From NCBI GenBank assembly GCA_029265355.1, contig JAJUJL010000016.1, positions 56,802 through 120,801 on the forward strand: a stretch of DNA of 64,000 nucleotides. Direction: 5' to 3'. The stretch is from Chloroflexota bacterium (GTDB taxonomy: Bacteria; Chloroflexota; Anaerolineae; Anaerolineales; UBA4823). This document shows, piece by piece, positions 35,080 through 43,480 of this stretch. Under the pieces are notes generated by a model that saw only the letters and a program-made list of their open reading frames with translations, was not told the DNA's origin and made no database searches. How positions within the stretch are numbered: position 1 is the first letter of the stretch; every line of letters begins with the position of its first letter. The translations under genes were made by a program, and so were the position numbers.

Positions 35080-35997
35080 TTACGATCCGCCATCCCCTTG
35101 CAAACGCGCCTGCACCACGATGCGCTGGTTATCCACCAGGTAGGGATAGCAGGAAATCAAAGTCAAGGTGGGCTTTGCGGTCGGCGCCATCACTTCAACC
35201 GCGGTGGGTTCCACAATTTTCGTCTCCACGACCACATAGGTGTATGAACGTTGGTTGGTGAAAACCACCACCGTATCGCCGGGCTTCAATTGGTCCAGAT
35301 CGCGGAAAATCTCGCCAAAGATATCGTTGTGAGCCGACAAGACCAGGTTGCCGTCTTTTCCTGGATCAGCGGAGCCGATGTGCTGACCGACGCCTTTTTT
35401 TAACTGCTCCCAGCCATCCCCTTGCACAACCGGTGCATCCACTCGAATAGCAGGCACCTGGATACGGATGGCCTGCTCCACACCCGGGGTTGGGATGGGG
35501 ACATTCGCCAGCGATTGCACCAGGGGACGCAAGTGATCGGGGATTTCTGCGTCGTTCGGACGTGGCGCCTCGCCTGCATTCGGCGGGGTATGGCCGGAAG
35601 GCAACACCACCGCCAGGATCAACGGGGTGGGTGTCAGGGTGGGTTGCACCTGGGCTGCAGCAAATTCCTGGTTGACTTCACGCAGGGCGCTGGTGATACT
35701 AAAGAGCACAAACAAGATCCCCGCCACCGCCCCAACTTCAACCAGCAGCAACAGCCCATCGAGAATCTTGCGCGCCCGGGAGCGTCCAGCTTTGGCAGCC
35801 TGCGACTCATCAGTGTCCTCGATCACCCCGGAATGAAAATGATCCAGCGACGCATCCGCATTGGGCGCCAGAATAACTGCGCGTCCTGTGCGTCGGAACC
35901 GCTCCAACCGTTCCTGGCGAGCCGCGCGCCGCTTTTCCACCAACATCCAGCGCAGCTCATCCGCCGACAAATCTTCAGGCTTGTTCTTACTTGGCAC
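35080..35997 (-). CDS. Sortase-family transpeptidase (class D/E-like)
   Basis: This is a 305-residue protein. A charged cytoplasmic N-terminus of about 90 residues is followed by one membrane span (LLLLVEVGAVAGILFVLFSI) and an extracytoplasmic sortase beta-barrel. The catalytic residues are His in LVLSAHND, Cys in LTLISCYPY and Arg in NQRIVV. Sortases cut an LPxTG-like signal and attach proteins to the wall or to each other. No LPxTG protein was seen in the window, so the substrates lie elsewhere. The long cytoplasmic head is unusual. The start is a GTG at 35997 directly under a TATAAT box, with no Shine-Dalgarno. Confidence 0.85.
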   Translation of the reverse strand: MPSKNKPEDLSADELRWMLVEKRRAARQERLERFRRTGRAVILAPNADASLDHFHSGVIEDTDESQAAKAGRSRARKILDGLLLLVEVGAVAGILFVLFSITSALREVNQEFAAAQVQPTLTPTPLILAVVLPSGHTPPNAGEAPRPNDAEIPDHLRPLVQSLANVPIPTPGVEQAIRIQVPAIRVDAPVVQGDGWEQLKKGVGQHIGSADPGKDGNLVLSAHNDIFGEIFRDLDQLKPGDTVVVFTNQRSYTYVVVETKIVEPTAVEVMAPTAKPTLTLISCYPYLVDNQRIVVQARLQGDGGS

Positions 35998-36003
35998 GCA
36001 GCG

Positions 36004-36009
36004 ATTATA
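36004..36009 (-). promoter_or_regulatory. -10 box placing the sortase GTG at the mRNA 5' end
   Basis: A perfect TATAAT on the minus strand ends at 36004, so the expected first transcribed base is 35997, the G of the GTG start. No ribosome binding site intervenes. The -35 region (AGAAAG) is poor. Confidence 0.5.
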
Positions 36010-36042
36010 CCTTAAATGAATCGATCCTTTCTTTGCGTGCCA

Positions 36043-37488
36043 TCAACCGCCTATCCCACCGCCGATGATCCCGCCCTCCGTCAGCCTCCGCATATCGGAT
36101 AGAGCGTTCTCGATCTCTAGCGGTGTGACCAATCGCTGCTCATCGCGATGTTTCAATTGTCCCGCGCGCGCCATCTGCACCGCCAGTTCGCCAACCGTCT
36201 TACCCGATTTCAGCGCCTCCTTGACCAGCGCCGCGCCTGCAGCATAACCGATCAACGGGTTCAAGGCAGTCACCACAATGGCGTTCTGCGCCAACCAACC
36301 CTCCGCCTTGGCGCGATTGGCCTGCAAACCGCGCACACATTTATCGGTGAAGGCGCGCACCGAACCAATTATCACTTGCATGGCCTCGAAGAGATTGTGC
36401 GCAATAATTGGCATCATCACATTCAATTCAAGCTGGCCTGCCTGGGCCGCCAGCGCCACGGTATGGTCGTTTCCCTGCACATGAAACATTGCCATATTCA
36501 ACATCTCTGCCAGCACCGGGTTTACTTTGCCGGGCATGATGCTGGAGCCCGGTTGTACCGGTGGCAGGCGCAGCTCGTCCAGCCCAGTGGAAGGGCCTGA
36601 AGCCAGCAAGCGAAAATCATTGGCTATGCGCGTCAGCGTAATGGCCAATGTGCGCAGCGCGGCAGAAAAATCCGCCGCGTCCGCCATCGATTGCATGCTC
36701 TCGAAAAGATTCTCTGACTCGAACAGCTCCAGCCCGGTCAATTCCGCCAAGCGCTGCACCATGCGCGCATGGTACTCAGGGTGAGCGTTCAGTCCGGTTC
36801 CAGCAGCCGTGCCGCCGATACCCAACCGGCGCAGACCCTGCGCAGAGCGGCGGATGCGCTCGGCATCGCGCCTGACGGCCACGGCATATCCTGAAAATTC
36901 CTGCCCCAAGCGCACGGGTACAGCATCCTGCAGGTGAGTGCGTCCAGATTTTACGATATCGTCGAACTCAATCGCCTTCTGCTGCAAAGCCGCGGCCAGC
37001 TCTTCCACAACTCCGAGCAGCTCATCCAGGCGCCACAGGCAGCCCAGGCGTATGGCAGTTGGTATCGTGTCATTGGTGGACTGCGCCATATTGACATGGT
37101 CGTTCGGGTGAACCCAATACTGTCCAACTTGCCCGCCCAGAATCTGCGTGGCCCGGTTGGCAATCACCTCGTTGGTGTTCATGTTTTGACTGGTGCCAGC
37201 CCCGGCTTGAAACGGATCGACCACAAACTGCTCATCCCACCGCCCTTCGATCACCTCCTGGGCTGCTTGAACGATCGCCCCCGCCAGTCTCCCCTCGAGC
37301 AACCCAAGGTCGCGGTTCACTTCCGCCGCGGCGCGCTTAATCACCGCCATCGACCAGATAAACGCTCGCCAGGGACGCAGCCCCGAAATCGGAAAATTTA
37401 GTACAGCTCTTTGGGTCTGGATGCCATACAGTGCCTCTGCAGGCACCTCTAATTCTCCCAACGAATCGCGCTCCATTCGTACGCTCAT
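36043..37488 (-). CDS. aspA: Aspartate ammonia-lyase (aspartase/fumarase superfamily)
   Basis: This is a 481-residue enzyme that converts aspartate to fumarate and ammonia. The N-terminus, ERDSLGELEVPAEALYGIQT, matches aspartases better than fumarase C. Superfamily motifs are SQNMNTNEVIANRA, HVNMAQSTNDTIPTA, SGRTHLQDAVP and the catalytic loop GSSIMPGKVNPV. The ORF track extends to 38121, but residues 1-211 of that ORF are read antisense through hutI. The ATG at 37488 has CAGGAG at nine bases and gives the normal length. It is divergent from hutI, which suggests a joint amino-acid breakdown theme. A class II fumarase cannot be fully excluded. Confidence 0.88.
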   Translation of the reverse strand: MSVRMERDSLGELEVPAEALYGIQTQRAVLNFPISGLRPWRAFIWSMAVIKRAAAEVNRDLGLLEGRLAGAIVQAAQEVIEGRWDEQFVVDPFQAGAGTSQNMNTNEVIANRATQILGGQVGQYWVHPNDHVNMAQSTNDTIPTAIRLGCLWRLDELLGVVEELAAALQQKAIEFDDIVKSGRTHLQDAVPVRLGQEFSGYAVAVRRDAERIRRSAQGLRRLGIGGTAAGTGLNAHPEYHARMVQRLAELTGLELFESENLFESMQSMADAADFSAALRTLAITLTRIANDFRLLASGPSTGLDELRLPPVQPGSSIMPGKVNPVLAEMLNMAMFHVQGNDHTVALAAQAGQLELNVMMPIIAHNLFEAMQVIIGSVRAFTDKCVRGLQANRAKAEGWLAQNAIVVTALNPLIGYAAGAALVKEALKSGKTVGELAVQMARAGQLKHRDEQRLVTPLEIENALSDMRRLTEGGIIGGGIGG

Positions 37489-37677
37489 TTGCTTTCGCTC
37501 CTGGATGAATTTCGGGGGGTGTTCTGGCGGGCATAGCCCGCTCGAAAACCCACCACTTTGCGTCAAGGCATAAGTGCTAAACAATTTTAGCTGATGACTT
37601 ACCCGGCAAGAAAAATCTAGCCTGGGTTTAATCATCGTCGGCGCCCCATGAAATACCTGCCAGACAACCTGCGTGGG

Positions 37678-37683
37678 TATAAT
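37678..37683 (+). promoter_or_regulatory. -10 box of hutI
   Basis: A perfect TATAAT in the context GTGGGTATAAT would start transcription near 37690, about 42 bases before the ATG at 37732, which has GAGG upstream. The -35 region is weak. The rest of the 243-base spacer between aspA and hutI shows no other clear site. Confidence 0.5.
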
Positions 37684-37731
37684 ACAGTCAAAGCTCTGGC
37701 TGGAATATCTCAACCCATAAACTGAGGATCT

Positions 37732-38982
37732 ATGCTCATCCATTCCGCTTCTCAATTGCTCACTCTTGCTGGCGGACCGCAGCGCGGCGCTGCGCTCGGC
37801 GCACTCAATATCATCGAAGATGGCGCGCTGCTGATCAATGGGGAAAAGATCATCGCCATTGGAACAAGTGCAGAATTGCGAGCTGCCTATCCCAATGAAC
37901 CTGCCCTGGATGCTGGCGGCTGTGTTGTCATGCCAGGATTTGTCGATCCCCATACGCATGCGATCTGGGCTGGCGACCGGGCTGCCGAATTCGAGATGCG
38001 CTTGCAGGGAAAATCCTACCTGGAAATCATGGCTGCCGGCGGCGGTATCCTCTCGACAGTGCGAGCTACGCGTACCTCTTCCCTGGAAAAATTGATCACA
38101 CAGACCCGGCCGCGCCTGCAAGCGATGTTCGCTTGCGGCACCACCACCGCCGAGGTAAAAACCGGCTATGGGCTACGCATGGCTACCGAGCTGCGCATGC
38201 TGCAAGCGCTGCTGGCGTTGAATGCCGAAGGCCCATTGGAGCTTGCCTTTACCTTCTTGGGCGCGCATGCCATCCCCCCGGAATACAATGACAACCCAGA
38301 TGAGTACACCGACCTGCTCTGCGAAACAATGCTGCCCACATTGAAAGAGTGGTGGCCCAGCCAGGCTCCTGATTTGCCCTTGCCGTTCGTCGATGTGTTT
38401 TGTGAAACCGGGGCGTTTACCCTGCAGCAATCCCGCAAGATCCTTGAAAAAGCTCGGGCGCTGGGTTTTCCGCTTAAGATCCACGCTGACGAATTCGACA
38501 ACCTGGGCGGCGCCAGCCTGGCAGCCGAATTGGGCGCTCATTCCGCCGACCACCTGGTCGCCACCTCGCCGCAAGATATCGCAGCGCTGGCCGCCTCCGA
38601 TACCGTCGCCGTGGCGCTGCCCTGTACACCCTTTGGGCTGGCGGAGACACACTATACCCCTGCCCGCCAAATCCTGGATGCCGGAGGCCTGCTGGCCATC
38701 GCCACCGATCTCAATCCAGGCACAGCCTGGTGTGAAAACATGCAGTTTGCGATCGCCCTGGCCTGCCGTTACATGAAGCTCACCCCGGCCCAAGCCATTG
38801 CCGCTGCCACCATCAACTCGGCGGCCGCGGTCGGGCGCGCGGCGCAGGTCGGTTCGCTCGAAGTTGGGAAACAGGCTGATGTGCTGATCTTGAGCGTCTC
38901 CGATTACCGCCACCTGGGATATCGCTTTGGCGGCAACCTGGTGCGCACCGTGATCAAAAAGGGCCGGCCATACCCGGTATAA
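37732..38982 (+). CDS. hutI: Imidazolonepropionase
   Basis: This is a 416-residue amidohydrolase. The metal motif PGFVDPHTHAIWAGDR and the family stretch YLEIMAAGGGILSTV are both present, along with TTTAEVKTGYGL, the KIHADEF histidine and a C-terminal TDLNPGTAW with its metal-linked Asp. It hydrolyses imidazolone-5-propionate to formimino-glutamate in histidine breakdown. The other hut genes are not in the window. Its stop codon is part of the -10 box of the next gene. Confidence 0.95.
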   Translation: MLIHSASQLLTLAGGPQRGAALGALNIIEDGALLINGEKIIAIGTSAELRAAYPNEPALDAGGCVVMPGFVDPHTHAIWAGDRAAEFEMRLQGKSYLEIMAAGGGILSTVRATRTSSLEKLITQTRPRLQAMFACGTTTAEVKTGYGLRMATELRMLQALLALNAEGPLELAFTFLGAHAIPPEYNDNPDEYTDLLCETMLPTLKEWWPSQAPDLPLPFVDVFCETGAFTLQQSRKILEKARALGFPLKIHADEFDNLGGASLAAELGAHSADHLVATSPQDIAALAASDTVAVALPCTPFGLAETHYTPARQILDAGGLLAIATDLNPGTAWCENMQFAIALACRYMKLTPAQAIAAATINSAAAVGRAAQVGSLEVGKQADVLILSVSDYRHLGYRFGGNLVRTVIKKGRPYPV

Positions 38983-38983
38983 T
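38978..38983 (+). promoter_or_regulatory. -10 box overlapping the hutI stop codon
   Basis: TATAAT includes the TAA stop of hutI (38980-38982). The expected transcription start, 38990, is one base before the ATG of the HD gene, and there is no ribosome binding site. This predicts an internal, leaderless promoter. Confidence 0.45.
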
Positions 38984-38990
38984 TGCGGCT

Positions 38991-39635
38991 ATGCCAACCT
39001 TCGAACAGGCCTCCGCCTGGTACTCCTCTGGCGATCCGGTGCACGGCCTGGAGCATATCCAACGCGTTTACCGCCTGGCAGAACGCATCGCTCGCGAAGA
39101 GGGTGCCGATATCGAGATAGTGCGCGCCGCCGCATTGCTGCATGACCTGGATAGCAGCCAGGCAACCTCTACTGCGCAGGATCTTCGCCAGCAGCACCAA
39201 GTTTCGTCTGCTGATCTGGCTGGTCAGATACTACAGAGGGAAGGCTGGTCGGCGGAACGCATCCAGGCTGTCCAGCACTGTATCCGCGCGCATCGTTTCC
39301 GCCAGCGAAATGAGCCCCCGCAAACCATCGAAGCAAAAGTGCTATACGATGCTGACAAATTGGATGCCATCGGGGCCACCGGTTTTGCACGGGCGGTGGC
39401 CTATGCCATGCAAGCAAACCAACCCATTTATGCCCGTCCATCGGCGCAGTTCATCGCCACAGGGCAATTGGAGCCGGGCGAGCCGCACAGCGCATTCCAT
39501 GAATACCTCTTCAAATTGAGCAAAATTGAGCAGCAATTGTTCACACCCACCGCTCGCCGCCTGGCGCAATCCCGCAACCGGGTGATGCGCGCTGCTTTCG
39601 ATCAGCTCGCCGCAGAGATGGAAGGCGAAACCTGA
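38991..39635 (+). CDS. HD-domain phosphohydrolase
   Basis: This is a 214-residue protein with an HD metal-binding set: His in VHGLEHIQRV, the His-Asp pair in ALLHDLD, a further His region in AVQHCIRAHRF and a late Asp in LYDADKLDAIG. The spacing fits the small YedJ/YfbR-like HD group that acts on nucleotides or nucleotide-like phosphates. The substrate is not predictable. It lies eight bases after hutI but seems to have its own promoter. Confidence 0.88.
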   Translation: MPTFEQASAWYSSGDPVHGLEHIQRVYRLAERIAREEGADIEIVRAAALLHDLDSSQATSTAQDLRQQHQVSSADLAGQILQREGWSAERIQAVQHCIRAHRFRQRNEPPQTIEAKVLYDADKLDAIGATGFARAVAYAMQANQPIYARPSAQFIATGQLEPGEPHSAFHEYLFKLSKIEQQLFTPTARRLAQSRNRVMRAAFDQLAAEMEGET

Positions 39636-39669
39636 CAAATCTGTGGGTAAAGAGAAAACCCAATCAGGC

Positions 39670-39675
39670 TAAAAT
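39670..39675 (+). promoter_or_regulatory. -10 box placing the response-regulator ATG at +1
   Basis: TAAAAT ends seven bases before the ATG at 39682, so the ATG would be the first transcribed triplet. No Shine-Dalgarno is present. TTGCCT-like -35 sequences are absent. Confidence 0.4.
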
Positions 39676-39681
39676 AATCTT

Positions 39682-40305
39682 ATGAATATCCCTTACGGCC
39701 CAATTTTGGTTGTTGAAGATGTACCAAATATCCTCGAGCTGCTCACCGTTACGTTGCGTTTCAAGGGGTATCCGGTCGTCACCGCCACCAATGGGCAGGA
39801 AGCGCTGGAGCGCATCGAGCGCGAACACCCGGCGCTGATTATTACGGACATCTTGATGCCAAAGATGGATGGCTTTGCCATGCTGCACCATCTGCGCCTT
39901 AATCCGAAGACCAGTCGCATACCCACCATTTTCCTCTCCGCAACCTACGTCACACCCGAAGACCGCGCCTTTGCCCTGAAGTTGGGCGCCGTGCGTTTCT
40001 TAGAAAAACCGGTGGATACCGAAGAATTCTTGCTCACTGTCGCGGAGGTGCTTACCATGGGCGTTGTTCCCATGCCTCCACCAATGGAGGAACAGGAATT
40101 TTATTACGGCTACCGCGAGCGTTTAGAGAGCAAGTTGCGCCACAAGAACGCCCAGATTGCGCGCACCGAGCGCCTGTTGAATACCCTGCCCAGCGAACAG
40201 CGCGCCTCTTTCCAGGCACTGCTAAACGAAGTGCGCGACCATCGCGATCAAATACAAGCGGAATTGGACGAATTAAACCGGCTGATCAGCCAGTACCGCA
40301 CCTAA
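39682..40305 (+). CDS. Response regulator with C-terminal coiled coil
   Basis: This is a 207-residue protein. Residues about 5-122 form a receiver domain: acidic pair VVEDVPN, phospho-accepting Asp in LIITDILMPKMDG, Thr/Ser in FLSAT and the conserved Lys in LEKPVD. The last 75 residues, from about EFYYGYRERLESKL, are helical and charged and look like a coiled coil without a DNA-binding domain. It may relay a signal by protein contact. No kinase is adjacent; the nearest is the hybrid kinase at 6.4-9.0 kb. Confidence 0.9.
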   Translation: MNIPYGPILVVEDVPNILELLTVTLRFKGYPVVTATNGQEALERIEREHPALIITDILMPKMDGFAMLHHLRLNPKTSRIPTIFLSATYVTPEDRAFALKLGAVRFLEKPVDTEEFLLTVAEVLTMGVVPMPPPMEEQEFYYGYRERLESKLRHKNAQIARTERLLNTLPSEQRASFQALLNEVRDHRDQIQAELDELNRLISQYRT

Positions 40306-40346
40306 TCAACCCCCAAAAAATCCTACCTCCACAGAAGATTCCCGTT

Positions 40347-41138
40347 ATGCAGCCAACTTTAACCTTTGTAGAACGCCTGGCGCGCCAGGCGGGTGAAATC
40401 CTGCGCGCCGGATATGGCGGCGAGCATCACATCCAGCATAAAGGCGCCATTGACCTGGTGACTGAGGTGGACCGCCGCTCCGAAGCTTACATATTAAGGG
40501 AAATCCGCAGCAGCTTCCCCAGGCATCGCATCCAGGCGGAGGAAACTGGCGACCAACCTGGCGAGGATTGCTGTATCTGGTACATCGACCCATTGGACGG
40601 CACAGTGAACTATGCGCATGGGATACCGATCTTTGCAGTCTCGATCGCCTACCAACACGACCGCGAGTTGCAGTTGGGCGCCGTCTATGACCCCATGCGC
40701 GATGAGTGCTTTACTGCCGAGCGCGGGCGCGGCGCGTGGTTGAATGGCAAACCCATCCAGGCAGCCAACCAAAGCAGCCTGGATCAGGCGCTGCTGGTGA
40801 CCGGCTTTCCTTACGATATCCGCACCAACCCGCAAAACAACCTGGAATTATTTGCTCGCTTTGCCCTGTGTAGCCTGGGGGTGCGACGACTGGGCTCAGC
40901 CGCCCTCGACCTGGCCTATATCGCCTGTGGGCGCTTCGATGGTTACTGGGAAACCAGCCTCCAGGCCTGGGATCTGGCGGCTGGGGCATTGATCGCCCGC
41001 GAAGCAGGCGCGCGGGTCACGGATATGCGTGGCTCCCCTCATTACCTGTCCCCACCGCATTCCATCCTGGCAGCTAATCCAGCGCTGCACACGCAAATGC
41101 TGCAAACGCTGGGCGGCGGCAGCGTCTCAGGCCGCTAG
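40347..41138 (+). CDS. suhB: Inositol monophosphatase family protein
   Basis: This is a 263-residue Mg-dependent phosphatase. Metal-binding motifs are LVTEVDRRSE, the pair WYIDPLDGTVNYAHG, and SLQAWDLAAGALIAREAG near the C-terminus. Family members release phosphate from inositol phosphates, histidinol phosphate or 3'-phosphoadenosine nucleotides, so the exact substrate is open and the gene name is tentative. Its end overlaps the convergent small gene by four bases. Confidence 0.88.
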   Translation: MQPTLTFVERLARQAGEILRAGYGGEHHIQHKGAIDLVTEVDRRSEAYILREIRSSFPRHRIQAEETGDQPGEDCCIWYIDPLDGTVNYAHGIPIFAVSIAYQHDRELQLGAVYDPMRDECFTAERGRGAWLNGKPIQAANQSSLDQALLVTGFPYDIRTNPQNNLELFARFALCSLGVRRLGSAALDLAYIACGRFDGYWETSLQAWDLAAGALIAREAGARVTDMRGSPHYLSPPHSILAANPALHTQMLQTLGGGSVSGR

Positions 41139-41419
41139 CAGACTTCGCCATCCTCATCGATATAACAGGCATCCGCTTGGAAGCGACGCCATTCTTCTAC
41201 CAGTTGCTCGAGCTTCTGCAGATACGCCAGCAGATCTTCGCGCCCGCTGACCAGGCGTTCATCGTGGCGCAGCGCCGGAAGACTGATCGGCCTGCCCAAG
41301 ACGGATTCCACCTGTTCAGGCAGTAGCTCCACCCGCCGGTAGCCAAGCACCATCTCCTTCAAGCCGGCTTCGATCCATGCCGACTCTGCATCCCCGGGCG
41401 TCAAAAACAATTCGATCAT
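41135..41419 (-). CDS. Small protein of unknown function downstream of surE
   Basis: This is a 94-residue acidic protein: LTPGDAESAWIEAGLKEMVLGYRRVEL, then a proline-rich turn LGRPISLPAL, a helix-forming SGREDLLAYLQKLEQLVEEWRRF, and a terminal CYIDEDGEVC with two cysteines. The beta-alpha-beta plus cis-Pro-like SLPALRHDERLVSGR recalls the glutaredoxin/GST-N fold without its CxxC. This is only a shape argument. It follows surE by 16 bases. Confidence 0.55.
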   Translation of the reverse strand: MIELFLTPGDAESAWIEAGLKEMVLGYRRVELLPEQVESVLGRPISLPALRHDERLVSGREDLLAYLQKLEQLVEEWRRFQADACYIDEDGEVC

Positions 41420-41435
41420 CGCTAACTCTTTCTGC

Positions 41436-42245
41436 TCAACAATTCTCTTTGATCAAGCGCTCCAAGAGGTCTAAATCCACGCGCGAGGTCAAATCCAGGC
41501 TGAGCGGGGTCACCGAAACCTGGCGCTTGACGACCAGGGCGTGCACATCCGAGCCAGGCTCAGAGTTCAGCACCTCATCGCTGCGCTTATAACCCACGGT
41601 TCCCGGTTGGGACCAATCGCCGCGCTGCGGGCGCACCGGTTCGAAGTAACGCTGCATTGATTGGCGCGTCACATGCCAGGGCGTCTCCCTGGTGGCGCTT
41701 TTGGGCACTTCCACCTTCAGCAGGTGCACATCTGGCGGCAAAGGCTTCTCCAAAAGCCAGCGCGCAAAATACGCCGTGAAGTAGGCTGCAGTAGAAAAAT
41801 CCACCTCTGTCGAATAGGACAGGTGATGCTCTTGCAGCGTTTCCAGAGACACTGCCAATGCCGGCACGCCCAGCGATGCCCCTTCCATCGCTGCGCCCAC
41901 CGTGCCAGAAACCGTGATCCCGCTGCCCACGTTCTCCCCGTAATTAATTCCAGAGACGACCAGGTCGGGGATGCGCGGCAATATTTCCAACGCCGCATGC
42001 AGCACCGCTTGCGCCGGTGTGCCCCCCACCGCATAGACCTCCCAGGTCTTGCCGTTGACGGTGACATGCTCCAACTGGATGCGCCCATCCGAAGTGGATG
42101 GCAGGCTGCGTCCGGCGCCGGAAGACTGTTCACGCGGCGCAGCCACGTGCACGTAGCCAATCTCAGAGAGCGCCGCTGCGGCAGCCCATAAACCCGGCGA
42201 ACGAATGCCATCATCATTGGTCAGCAGGATTTGCTTCTTTTCCAT
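41436..42245 (-). CDS. surE: 5'/3'-nucleotidase SurE
   Basis: This is a 269-residue metal-dependent nucleoside monophosphatase linked to stationary-phase survival. The N-terminal ILLTNDDGIRSPGL carries the metal-binding Asp pair. REQSSGAGRSL and VSGINYGENVGSGITVSGTVGAAMEG complete the active site. The C-terminal part after TPWHVTRQSMQRYFEP matches the family. Its start overlaps the end of the flavoprotein gene by 32 bases, an unusually long overlap that is still consistent with a true start, because the conserved ILLTNDDG begins at residue 6. Confidence 0.95.
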   Translation of the reverse strand: MEKKQILLTNDDGIRSPGLWAAAAALSEIGYVHVAAPREQSSGAGRSLPSTSDGRIQLEHVTVNGKTWEVYAVGGTPAQAVLHAALEILPRIPDLVVSGINYGENVGSGITVSGTVGAAMEGASLGVPALAVSLETLQEHHLSYSTEVDFSTAAYFTAYFARWLLEKPLPPDVHLLKVEVPKSATRETPWHVTRQSMQRYFEPVRPQRGDWSQPGTVGYKRSDEVLNSEPGSDVHALVVKRQVSVTPLSLDLTSRVDLDLLERLIKENC

Positions 42246-43389
42246 ATAAGCCTCGGTGATCAGGATATAGCTGTCCGGGTGCGGGGAACAGCGCCGCCAA
42301 CGCGCCGCCCAGCGACCAGATAAAGTGCATAAACCAGGGAAAAAAACTCAGCCGGTAGCAGCTCCACGCCACCGCCCAGCGCAACAGCAGGTAGCGCCCA
42401 ACCGGAGCGCTCATAATCCGCCGTCGGTAATCACGAAAAGAAAAATCACGCCGCGCCAGCGCCTCTGCAATCGCCTGCGCGGCAGGCAGCCCGTATGCCA
42501 AAGCTGGCGCAATCCCCTCGCCAAAGAGCGGGTCCACCCCAGCAGCATCGCCCACCAGCAGCAAGCGCGGCAGCGAGAAACGCCCTCTTGGGCTGAACCA
42601 ATGGATGGGATGCCCCTGTATCTCACCTGCATCAGACTGCAGGTCATCCAATTCCTGGTGCAGCAGCGCCGGCAATGCTGCCTTGGGGCGCGCCCTCACC
42701 ATGCGAGCATCGTAGATGCCGCGATTGAAGAACGGCTGCCCCTGGATATAAGCCGGGAAATCCCAAAAGTACCCTTGCAACTCGTGATCCGCCGGCGTAA
42801 AGTCAAACAAGGCATAGCGTTCACGGTAATGGCTGGCTTCCGCTTGCGCCGCTTGCAAGGTCTCCAACAAGCGCGCCGTGCGCGACCTTCGTTCCATGCG
42901 ATTGAAATAGGCGCGCAGCAACCCCTTTGAGCCATCCGCACCGACCAGCACCTGCGCCCGGTAGATCTGCCTCTCGGTTTCGAGGGTAACGCCATCGGCA
43001 TCCACTTGAAAATCTTTCAGGGCTTCATTCTCGCAAATGCGCACACCGCGCCGGCGCGTTTCCGCCGCCAGGTAAGCATCCAACTCCATGCGATGAAAAA
43101 CCACAAACTGCGGCTTGCCGCGCACGTGCAGGGTGCGTTTGCGATACACCAGGCGGATATCCTCCACCGGCGCCTGCGGCAGTGGCAGCGGCAGCGCAAA
43201 GCCCAGGTCTTTCAACACCTGCAAGCCCAGGCGCGTCATCCCGCCCCCGCACAGTTTGTGCCGCGGGTGAGCCGTCTTCTCCAACACCAGCAGCCGCTGC
43301 GCCCAGCCAGGATCCTGCCGGATGAGATGCAGCGCCACCGACAAACCCGCCGGGCCTGCGCCGACGATGATTACATCCACCATTTTCAT
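42214..43389 (-). CDS. Geranylgeranyl-reductase-like FAD-dependent oxidoreductase
   Basis: This is a 391-residue flavoprotein. The FAD-binding motif VIIVGAGPAGLSVALHL is at the N-terminus. LCGGGMTRLGLQVL, VGADGSKGLLR and GDAAGVDPLFGEGIAPALAYG follow in the order of the geranylgeranyl reductase/PHBH group. Such enzymes reduce isoprenoid chains or hydroxylate aromatic rings. The C-terminus has a hydrophobic stretch that could sit on the membrane. The start is chosen at 43389 (MKMVDV) rather than 43419, because the core begins immediately after. 43383 is equally possible. A TATCCT box lies eight bases upstream. Confidence 0.85.
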   Translation of the reverse strand: MKMVDVIIVGAGPAGLSVALHLIRQDPGWAQRLLVLEKTAHPRHKLCGGGMTRLGLQVLKDLGFALPLPLPQAPVEDIRLVYRKRTLHVRGKPQFVVFHRMELDAYLAAETRRRGVRICENEALKDFQVDADGVTLETERQIYRAQVLVGADGSKGLLRAYFNRMERRSRTARLLETLQAAQAEASHYRERYALFDFTPADHELQGYFWDFPAYIQGQPFFNRGIYDARMVRARPKAALPALLHQELDDLQSDAGEIQGHPIHWFSPRGRFSLPRLLLVGDAAGVDPLFGEGIAPALAYGLPAAQAIAEALARRDFSFRDYRRRIMSAPVGRYLLLRWAVAWSCYRLSFFPWFMHFIWSLGGALAALFPAPGQLYPDHRGLYGKEANPADQ

Positions 43390-43442
43390 GAAGAGATAGG
43401 ATAACACAAATTCCAGCATTCAAAATAGAACAAAAGTTCTGG

Positions 43443-43448
43443 TACAAT
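43443..43448 (+). promoter_or_regulatory. -10 box before the LuxR-type regulator
   Basis: TACAAT (GGTACAATAG) would start transcription near 43455. A five-codon mini-ORF (ATG at 43460, stop at 43477) lies between this site and the regulator ATG at 43481. No strong -35 was seen. Confidence 0.4.
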
Positions 43449-43480
43449 AGTAATACGTCATGAAACTACTCACCTGAATC

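Noticed and set aside
37489-38121. N-terminal 211 residues of the 692-residue minus-strand ORF
   Set aside because: They are read antisense through hutI and the intergenic region. The aspartase starts at the ATG at 37488, with a ribosome binding site and normal family length.
43460-43477. Five-codon ORF before the LuxR-type gene as a leader peptide
   Set aside because: It is too short to support and has no ribosome binding site; it is mentioned only as context for the regulator.
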